The notes below the pieces were generated by a model. It was given only the letters and a program-made list of their open reading frames with translations, did no database searches and had not been told where the DNA came from. A stretch of DNA of 64,000 nt from an uncultured Vampirovibrio sp. (GTDB lineage: Bacteria; Cyanobacteriota; Vampirovibrionia; Gastranaerophilales; Gastranaerophilaceae). The DNA is taken from assembly GCA_910578465.1 (NCBI GenBank), contig CAJTPW010000004.1:62001-126000 (forward strand), written 5' to 3'. Below, piece by piece: positions 58,559 to 64,000 of this stretch. Positions within the stretch are counted from its first letter, which is position 1; every line of letters begins with the position of its first letter. A program made the position numbers and the translations under genes.

Positions 58559-59861
58559 GGCAGCAAACAAATTTTTTATAAAATCCCTCGGGTGTAAAAC
58601 AAACCAGATTGAAGGGCAGATGATTACGGAAGAGCTTGTAAATTCCGGTTTTGAACCTGTTCTTTTGCAAAATTTATGTGATTTTTTTATTTTAAATACC
58701 TGTTCTGTTACATCTCATGCGGATAATCAGGCTGTGTACCTTATTAAGCAGTTCAGGGCAAAAAACAAAAAAGCTAAAGTTGTCCTTACAGGTTGTTTTG
58801 CACAAACTGCAAAAGGTTTGGATAAAATTGATGCGGATATTATCCTTGGAAACGATGAAAAGCTTGAAATTGCAAAGTATCTGAAATCTTTTTCGGAAAA
58901 TGAAGATGGGAACGGTTGTGCGGATACGCAAAAAAACATATATGTTCAGGATATTTTTTCTGTTGAAAAATTCCATGGCAAGAATTTAAAAAACTTAAAG
59001 ACAACAAGACCTTCCATTAAGATACAGGAAGGCTGCTCAAATCGTTGTTCTTACTGCATAATTCCCTATGCAAGGGGAAATTCCCGTTCCGATACAATGG
59101 AAAACATTATAAACGAGATAAATTTTCTTGCGGATAAAGGCTATAAGGAAGTTGTGCTTGTTGGCATTCATATAGGAGAATGGGGCAGGGAATTCAACAA
59201 GACTCTTCTTGATTTATTAAAAGAGATTGAAAAGACAAGGATTTCGAGGTATAGGCTGGGGTCTTTGTATGTGACGGAGCTTGATGATGATATGATTGAA
59301 TTTTTAAAGGACTCTAAAAAATTCTGTCCTCATTTTCATCTTTCCCTGCAAAGCTTGTGTAATAAGACATTGAAGGGTATGAACAGATTTTACACAAAAG
59401 AATATGCGCTTAATGTAATAGAAAAATTGCATAAAAATTTTAATTTACCGTTTCTTGGATGTGATATTATTACAGGCTTCCCGGGGGAAAGCGGAGAAGA
59501 TTTTCTCGAGACCTTTAATGCGCTCAAAGAGGCAAAGCTTTCTTTTATCCACAGTTTTCCATATTCAAAAAGAGAAGGCACAAAAGCTGCGGTGATGGAA
59601 AATCAGGTTTATGAACATATTAAAAAAGAGCGCACAAAAAAGCTTATCGAACTTTCTTCAAAGCTTCACAGTGAATTTTTGGAAAAAAACAAAGCTGCTG
59701 GACTTTGCGGAGAATTGGCAGAAGTTTTATTTCAAAAGAAGGGCAAAAACGGCAAATATACGGGCTTAACAAGGAATTATATAAGGGTTTACAAGGAAAG
59801 TTCCGAAAATCTTTGGAATACCGTTCAAAATCTGAATTTAGCGGAATGTGAGATAGAATAA
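58548..59861 (+). CDS. mtaB: tRNA t6A methylthiotransferase, MtaB type
   Basis: 437 residues. UPF0004 N-domain with three Cys for a first cluster (C16 in SLGCKTNQ, C52 in LNTCSVTS, C83 in LTGCFAQ), radical SAM core with C163-x3-C167-x2-C170 (CSNRCSYC), and a C-terminal TRAM-like tail. The N-terminus GCKTNQIEGQ is typical of MtaB, which makes ms2t6A on A37 of tRNA. GTG at 58545 lies directly before the chosen ATG. Co-transcribed with the uracil methyltransferase. Confidence 0.88.
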   Translation: MKNKAANKFFIKSLGCKTNQIEGQMITEELVNSGFEPVLLQNLCDFFILNTCSVTSHADNQAVYLIKQFRAKNKKAKVVLTGCFAQTAKGLDKIDADIILGNDEKLEIAKYLKSFSENEDGNGCADTQKNIYVQDIFSVEKFHGKNLKNLKTTRPSIKIQEGCSNRCSYCIIPYARGNSRSDTMENIINEINFLADKGYKEVVLVGIHIGEWGREFNKTLLDLLKEIEKTRISRYRLGSLYVTELDDDMIEFLKDSKKFCPHFHLSLQSLCNKTLKGMNRFYTKEYALNVIEKLHKNFNLPFLGCDIITGFPGESGEDFLETFNALKEAKLSFIHSFPYSKREGTKAAVMENQVYEHIKKERTKKLIELSSKLHSEFLEKNKAAGLCGELAEVLFQKKGKNGKYTGLTRNYIRVYKESSENLWNTVQNLNLAECEIE

Positions 59862-59895
59862 CAATCGAGTTTGAGCAAAATTTTTCTCGAGTGAA

Positions 59896-59995
59896 GAATA
59901 TTTGCAAAAGAAGGCTGTTGCGAAGCACTGTGCTTTAATCTCTCAAACAGTAGGTTGATGTGCAACAGACTGCCCTGCCTTCGTTGTAAATATTC
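59896..59995. other. Long imperfect hairpin flanked by a direct repeat
   Basis: Arms 59896-59915 (GAATATTTGCAAAAGAAGGC) and 59977-59995 (GCCTTCGTTGTAAATATTC) pair with few mismatches; an inner CTGTTGC (59915-59921) / GCAACAG (59962-59968) and ACTGT/ACAGT continue the stem. A 12-bp direct repeat AATTTTTCTCGA flanks the region at 59879-59890 and 60089-60100. The 296-bp gap holds no gene. It could be a structured RNA or a small mobile hairpin element. Confidence 0.6.
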
Positions 59996-60157
59996 AAAAC
60001 GAAAAGAAAAATTTAACTTGTGTCAATTAAAATGAATTATGTAAATAAATGTAACAGAAGTTATATATTTTCAATATATTTTGTCAATAATTTTTCTCGA
60101 ATTTACTTTATTAAAATATAGAGACGAACACAAGGATAAAAGAGGAATTTTTAAGAG

Positions 60158-60367
60158 ATGATAACATCAAACGCTGATTTAATCGTAAATAAGATGAACA
60201 ACTTTTTTATAACCGAAACTATTGCAAGAGAATATAAAAACGCTACAAATGCTATTAAAGAAGCAAGCCTTCCGCCAAAGAAAAAAGTTTACAGAAGTAT
60301 GAATAAAATGCTTAAGGAATGCTATTTTGTAGGCTCCTTAAAGTATGGAAACAATTTCATAGCATAG
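60158..60367 (+). CDS. Small protein, unknown function
   Basis: 69 residues, helical, Lys/Asn-rich (IVNKMNNFFITETIAREYKN), ending SLKYGNNFIA. GAGGA lies 9 nt before the ATG and a clean terminator follows 6 bp after the stop, so it is a monocistronic small gene. No family recognised. Confidence 0.55.
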   Translation: MITSNADLIVNKMNNFFITETIAREYKNATNAIKEASLPPKKKVYRSMNKMLKECYFVGSLKYGNNFIA

Positions 60368-60373
60368 GTTCGG

Positions 60374-60393
60374 GCCCCAAACAGGGGCTTTTT
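60374..60393 (+). terminator. Terminator of the small gene at 60158
   Basis: GCCCC (60374-60378) / GGGGC (60384-60388), AAACA loop, then TTTTT. A short but GC-rich stem. Confidence 0.8.
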
Positions 60394-60564
60394 AATATTT
60401 TCAATTTAATTTCAAAAAAAGCTTGTATTTATTGAATTTTAAGTATAGAATAGACAAGTAACCACCCTCAATTTATGATTTTATTATTTTTTAAGGGAGA
60501 AATTTGCATTTTTGCTGATTTTTAATTGATGGAATGATGCTAAAGCCAAGAAGGATAACCTTTT

Positions 60565-61344
60565 ATGTACACTAACAAATGCACCAAGTGCGGCAAAGAA
60601 TTTGAAACTAAAAACCCAAAAAGGGTGATATGCCCTTCATGTTTATACCCTGATAAAAATCCGATATTGACGGATCCGAATGCTCCTGCCGCAGAACAGC
60701 CTCAGCAACAGTACAGAAGTTATTCCGCAGGCTCAGATAATAATTATTATAAAAAGCCGTATAATAGCCAGAATCAAGGCAACAGACGTCCGGGCGGCTT
60801 CCAGAGAAGACCGCAAAATGGCGGCGGACAAAGACCAGGCGGCTTCCAAAAACCGGGCGGAAACCGTTTTAACGGCCCGAAACGCCCTATGCAAAAATCC
60901 AAACCGCTTTTGGTGAATAAAGAACAGCTGGCTCAAATTGAAGAGCTGTATAAAAAAATGCTTCCGCTTCCAAACCCTGATGCTCATGAAGTTATCGGAG
61001 AAGCGATCGGGCTTGAAGCAAAAAAAGTATTTTTCGGTATAAATTTAATCAGGCAGAAGATGATGCTTCCAAAGGTAAGCTTCCCGAAAAGAAAGCTTGC
61101 GCTTACTCCTGACCAGTTAATGGCAATTAAAAACCTTTATGAACCCTTGTTGCCGCTTCCTCCGATAGGATGTCATAAAATCCTTGCTATGCAGCTTAAA
61201 ATGGATGAATGGCGTGTGCATGTGGGTATCGGTCTTGTTAGAAAACAGCTTGGTTTAGAACGCTGGAATCAGGAAAGAGAAGACGCGCCTGAAGAATATA
61301 AAAAAGAAGCGGCTGAAAAAAACGCTAAGAATGCGGAAAAATAA
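60565..61344 (+). CDS. Zinc-ribbon, RG-rich protein with duplicated C-terminal domain
   Basis: 259 residues. A zinc ribbon with C6/C9 and C23/C26; an RG/GGF-rich disordered stretch (about 72-110: NRRPGGFQRRPQNGGGQRP); then two homologous ~55-residue units, 115-170 and 178-233, sharing L-Y-x(4)-LPLP, a central His, V-x-x-GI-x-L-R and a Lys-rich turn. An acidic Lys/Glu/Ala tail ends it. RG-rich plus Zn ribbon suggests RNA binding; the duplicated unit is not one I know. AAGGA is 9 nt upstream. Its last 20 bp overlap ogt. Confidence 0.65.
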   Translation: MYTNKCTKCGKEFETKNPKRVICPSCLYPDKNPILTDPNAPAAEQPQQQYRSYSAGSDNNYYKKPYNSQNQGNRRPGGFQRRPQNGGGQRPGGFQKPGGNRFNGPKRPMQKSKPLLVNKEQLAQIEELYKKMLPLPNPDAHEVIGEAIGLEAKKVFFGINLIRQKMMLPKVSFPKRKLALTPDQLMAIKNLYEPLLPLPPIGCHKILAMQLKMDEWRVHVGIGLVRKQLGLERWNQEREDAPEEYKKEAAEKNAKNAEK

Positions 61345-61900
61345 ACCGTAAAGCCTGTTTGTCTTTCTTTAGTTCAAGCAGATTTTCTACATCCACACCT
61401 TCGTGTTCCAAAAGTTTAGTTTTGGTGTTTATTCCGCCTGCATATCCTGTCAGGCTGCCGTTTGAGCCTATTACTCTATGACATGGGATGATAATAGAAA
61501 TCGGATTATGTCCGATAGCGCCGCCTACAGCCTGTGCGGACATTTTTCCAATGTTCTGCTCTTTTGCAATAATCTGTGCGATATCTCCGTAGGTGCAAAC
61601 TTTTCCGTACGGTATTTTACAAAGTATCTGCCAGACGTTTTTTCTAAAATCGCTTCCTGTGGGGGCAAGCGGGAGTTCTGAAATTTCGGGTCTTTTGCCT
61701 GTAAAATATCTGTCGAGCCAGTTTTTGGTGTTTTTGAATATTTCAAGCTTATTATTTTCTGCCATTTTGATATTAATCGTATATCCGAAATATTTTTGTC
61801 CCTCAAACCAGAGGCCTGTAAGATTTTTGCCGTCGCTTGCAATGGTTATGTTTCCGATTGGTGAATTGTAACAGCTTTTAAAATTAATTTTTTGTTCCAT
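61325..61900 (-). CDS. ogt: Methylated-DNA--[protein]-cysteine S-methyltransferase
   Basis: 191 residues; transfers the methyl of O6-methylguanine to its own Cys. The active-site segment is IIPCHRVIGSNGSLTGYAGG, preceded by KIPYGKVCTYGDIAQII (helix-turn-helix with recognition helix) and AVGGAIGHNPI. A normal N-terminal domain is present. It converges on the zinc-ribbon gene with a 20-bp 3' overlap. Function is repair of alkylated DNA. Confidence 0.92.
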   Translation of the reverse strand: MEQKINFKSCYNSPIGNITIASDGKNLTGLWFEGQKYFGYTINIKMAENNKLEIFKNTKNWLDRYFTGKRPEISELPLAPTGSDFRKNVWQILCKIPYGKVCTYGDIAQIIAKEQNIGKMSAQAVGGAIGHNPISIIIPCHRVIGSNGSLTGYAGGINTKTKLLEHEGVDVENLLELKKDKQALRFIFPHS

Positions 61901-62033
61901 TTTTTAAATTATACTATAACCTTTGTAAAATTTTGTTAATAAAGGCGGAATTTTGTCTGTTTGATATCAACAAATTTCATTTTTCGGCTTTATAGGAACA
62001 GGAATATTGCACAAATTTTGGAAAGGGATAATT

Positions 62034-62468
62034 TTGGGCGGCGTCATACAACCGACAGGTGTATATGGAAACCTTTATACAAGGCCTGCGCAATCGGGCT
62101 CTGTTATGCCTGCGGCTTCTTCGGTGTCTGTTTCCGTAAATCCTCCTCAGGCTGCCGCTCCTGCTTTGGAACCTTCTTCGGATAAAAAGAAACCGAGCCT
62201 TACAGCTACGGCTGTAATGCTTTTTGCCGCAACAACAGCTGCCGTCTGGGGAATTTCTCGAATGGCGGAGCGGCTTGAAGAAAGTGTTAAGGTGAATGAT
62301 TTTATTAAAAAAGTAAAATCTAAACATGTGCAGACCGCTCTGAAGCATATGAAAAACGGGTTTATAAGATTCGGTAAAGGTATTCGCAATTCCTTAAAGT
62401 TCAGGTTTCAAAATATGATGAAGAAAAATTTTGACTATACGCTAAAAAAAGAACCTAAAGACATGTAG
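62034..62468 (+). CDS. Lineage-specific small membrane protein
   Basis: 144 residues from TTG 62034, which has AAAGG upstream at a good distance; a TTG at 62007 would add nine residues. The start MGGVIQPTGVYGNLYTRP is a lineage-type N-terminus, followed by a Pro/Ser-rich linker, one membrane helix (about 70-85: ATAVMLFAATTAAVWGIS) and a basic C-terminal helix (KHMKNGFIRFGKGIRNSLK). Function unknown. Confidence 0.55.
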   Translation: MGGVIQPTGVYGNLYTRPAQSGSVMPAASSVSVSVNPPQAAAPALEPSSDKKKPSLTATAVMLFAATTAAVWGISRMAERLEESVKVNDFIKKVKSKHVQTALKHMKNGFIRFGKGIRNSLKFRFQNMMKKNFDYTLKKEPKDM

Positions 62469-62496
62469 AATTTGCATTTGTTTGGAGGATTGTTTG

Positions 62497-62535
62497 ATGC
62501 GGATGAAGCCTTCCTTATTTAAAACAGTTGTGTAA
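62497..62535 (+). CDS. Possible 12-residue leader peptide
   Basis: ATG CGG ATG AAG at 62497, preceded by TTTGGAGGA with 8-nt spacing, encodes MRMKPSLFKTVV and stops at 62535, 17 bp before the next gene. The ribosome site is strong and otherwise unused. A TTG in another frame could use the same site. Too short to judge; listed because of the ribosome site. Confidence 0.25.
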   Translation: MRMKPSLFKTVV

Positions 62536-62552
62536 TATGATATTATTATCTT

Positions 62553-63539
62553 ATGGCGATTATTAAGAATCTTATTTTTTGCTCCAAAGACAGACTTAAA
62601 AATTTAACCTCATTTGTAAATTTCGAGTGCAGTGCTACGGGCTTTGTGCCTTTTCCGCTTGATATTTTGCATTATATGCTGCCTTTTAAAATGAAATTTT
62701 TAAAAGAATCTTATGTTGCGATTGATAACGGCAAAACATACGGTTTAATAACGCTTGAAAAGGATGATAACAATAAAAACAAGTTGAAAATTTCCCAGCT
62801 TTTTTTAGAGGAAAATTCTATAGAATATGGCGAACTTTTGATAAATTATGTTGTAAATAAATTCTTTGCAAAAGGAGCCGAATCTTTCTCCGTTGTTGTG
62901 GATGAGGCGGATGACAAGATGTTAAAACTTGTTTCTGATGTATGCAAATTCAGAATTCTTGCGGATGAATATCTTTTCAAAATTAAAAAATCGGATTTTT
63001 CTTATCAAAAAGACACGTCTTTTGAATACATCAGGTTTTCCAAAAACTCCGAATGTGTTAAAATTTCTGAATTTTGCAACAGTCTTATAAGTTCTCATCA
63101 GCTTCCAATCTTTGAAATGGACACGGAATCTTTTAAAGACAATATTTTGGTCGGACTTAAAAACAAAGTTGTTTTTAAATATGTGCTTGAAAATACTGAA
63201 AATAAAAAGATTTTCGGGTATTTTACCGTATCGACAAGAAACAACAAAGATTTTGCTCTGGATGCAATCCTTGCTTCAGGGTATGAAGTGTATCTGGCGG
63301 ATATTTTAAAATTTGTTAAACTTGAAATTTCAAAAAGAAATTCAGGATGGACGTTATATGTTAGAATAAAGAGCTGCTTTGTAAATCATAAGGTGCTTTT
63401 AGAGATATTAGAGAATTATGATTTTAAATGTTATAAAAAATCTAAAATCCTTGTAAAATCACTCTATAAAACGGTTAAGGCGGATAATACAATTTCAGGA
63501 AAGCAAATAATCTTTAACGATATTACTCCAGCATTTTAA
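62553..63539 (+). CDS. Protein of unknown function, weakly GNAT-like
   Basis: 328 residues, no signal peptide. The N-terminal half contains SYVAIDNGKTYGLITLEKD and ISQLFLEENSIEYGELLINY, which resemble the central strands and helix of GNAT folds, and the C-terminal half repeats a similar strand arrangement (KIFGYFTVSTRNNKDFALDA). This is a weak structural impression, not a motif match. No ribosome site is obvious; a TATGAT lies 11 nt upstream of the ATG. Convergent with the last gene. Confidence 0.5.
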   Translation: MAIIKNLIFCSKDRLKNLTSFVNFECSATGFVPFPLDILHYMLPFKMKFLKESYVAIDNGKTYGLITLEKDDNNKNKLKISQLFLEENSIEYGELLINYVVNKFFAKGAESFSVVVDEADDKMLKLVSDVCKFRILADEYLFKIKKSDFSYQKDTSFEYIRFSKNSECVKISEFCNSLISSHQLPIFEMDTESFKDNILVGLKNKVVFKYVLENTENKKIFGYFTVSTRNNKDFALDAILASGYEVYLADILKFVKLEISKRNSGWTLYVRIKSCFVNHKVLLEILENYDFKCYKKSKILVKSLYKTVKADNTISGKQIIFNDITPAF

Positions 63540-63552
63540 AACATACTTTAAT

Positions 63553-63996
63553 CTATGTTTTCGGGTGCTTCGGGGTTTTTAAACAGAAAAGCTCAAAATC
63601 CACGCTCGGTGCAGAAACTTCAGGAGCGGCTCCTGCGCCCACCGGTGCTTTTTCAAAAAATCTTGAAATCCCCATGGTTTCAAGGATATATTTATTTTTA
63701 CTGTTTAATTTATATCTTACGTTAAATCCGCTTGTTGCAACAGCTTTATTTACATAGTTAAATGTTGAAATTTTTTCCATTAAATCAAGTGTGTTTGAAA
63801 CTTTGTCGCTTTCTTTAAGTGCGTCAATTACAAAGATAAAATTTGTTGAAATTTGCTTTTCGGTATTAATTGCGCTGATTTCTTTTACCTCTTTTAAAAG
63901 GTCTGTAAAAAAGTCGTCAAAGAGGGCGAAATTATTGTAAACGATAAAGAGTTTTCCAGGAGTAATTGCCTTGCAGGTTGCATATTTTTCCCTCAT
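63553..63996 (-). CDS. Protein of unknown function at the right edge, possibly truncated
   Basis: The visible frame is 147 residues from ATG 63996, but upstream sequence lies outside the window, so the real start may be further right. FIVYNNFALFDDFFTDLLKE and a hydrophobic strand NFIFVIDALKESDKV are visible, followed by a Pro/Ala-rich tail (EKAPVGAGAAPEVSAPSVDF). It is not recognised. Confidence 0.5.
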   Translation of the reverse strand: MREKYATCKAITPGKLFIVYNNFALFDDFFTDLLKEVKEISAINTEKQISTNFIFVIDALKESDKVSNTLDLMEKISTFNYVNKAVATSGFNVRYKLNSKNKYILETMGISRFFEKAPVGAGAAPEVSAPSVDFELFCLKTPKHPKT

Positions 63997-64000
63997 TTTT

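Noticed and set aside
1..64000. tRNA, rRNA, transposase, integrase or prophage genes
   Set aside because: None found when scanning gaps and proteins on both strands; weak tRNA-like cloverleafs were not convincing.

Overview
The window is AT-rich bacterial chromosome from a diderm. It encodes Kdo synthesis (kdsA, kdsB), an LptF/LptG-type LPS-export permease and a two-partner secretion pair with an outer-membrane transporter. Several lineage-restricted proteins carry short polar N-termini ending in motifs such as INFKS, LNFGK, PAFGK or INFTG. Together with TPR lipoprotein-like proteins and a SigA-like sigma factor, this fits a Gastranaerophilales-type (Melainabacteria/Vampirovibrionia, non-photosynthetic cyanobacterial lineage) gut bacterium. 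That placement is an inference from gene style, not from a marker alignment. I found no rRNA, tRNA, CRISPR array, transposase or integrase.

Layout. 1-10 kb: nitroreductase, a vWA protein, a DtxR-type metalloregulator, kdsA, then a tight recA-galE-rmlA-purB run, a small lineage protein, a DnaJ-like chaperone and queE. 10.2-10.45 kb: a compact locus resembling a type I toxin-antitoxin module. 10.6-19 kb: TPR protein/tmk, a MerR-like coiled-coil protein, a histidine kinase, a membrane protein and a U32-like protein. 19-28.7 kb: an ArnT-like glycosyltransferase with a degenerate metallophosphoesterase, a sigma factor, a palindromic repeat, an OppF-type ATPase, a GNAT-like pair plus a deleted third copy, manC, a PBECR-like putative RNase and rmlD. 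28.8-40 kb: peptide-binding lipoprotein, SIMPL protein, a NUMOD3-like protein, IDH/IPMDH and aconitase-type small subunit, tyrA, lptF/G, folE2, rdgB, uppS. 40-50 kb: padR-DUF512, ffh, rpsP, an aminotransferase, a Flp pilin, kdsB and a large TPR protein. 50-56 kb: divergent tpsA/tpsB. 56-64 kb: a second copy of the palindromic repeat, RlmD- and MtaB-like RNA-modification enzymes, a zinc-ribbon/RG-rich protein, ogt and several unknown proteins.

How the parts work together. Nucleotide-sugar genes (galE, rmlA, rmlD, manC), Kdo genes, uppS, the ArnT-like transferase and LptF/G point to an LPS/polysaccharide-bearing envelope. TpsA/TpsB adds a large secreted or surface beta-helix protein. Several genes (kdsA, the vWA gene, tyrA, ffh, the wHTH gene at 56.8 kb) have a -10 box only 6-9 nt before the ATG and no Shine-Dalgarno site, which suggests leaderless mRNAs.

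The strongest candidate for an undescribed system is the 10.2-10.45 kb locus: a 26-residue hydrophobic peptide gene with a strong ribosome-binding site, opposed by a convergent promoter-terminator small RNA, and joined by an 11-nt direct repeat that would let the two RNAs pair.
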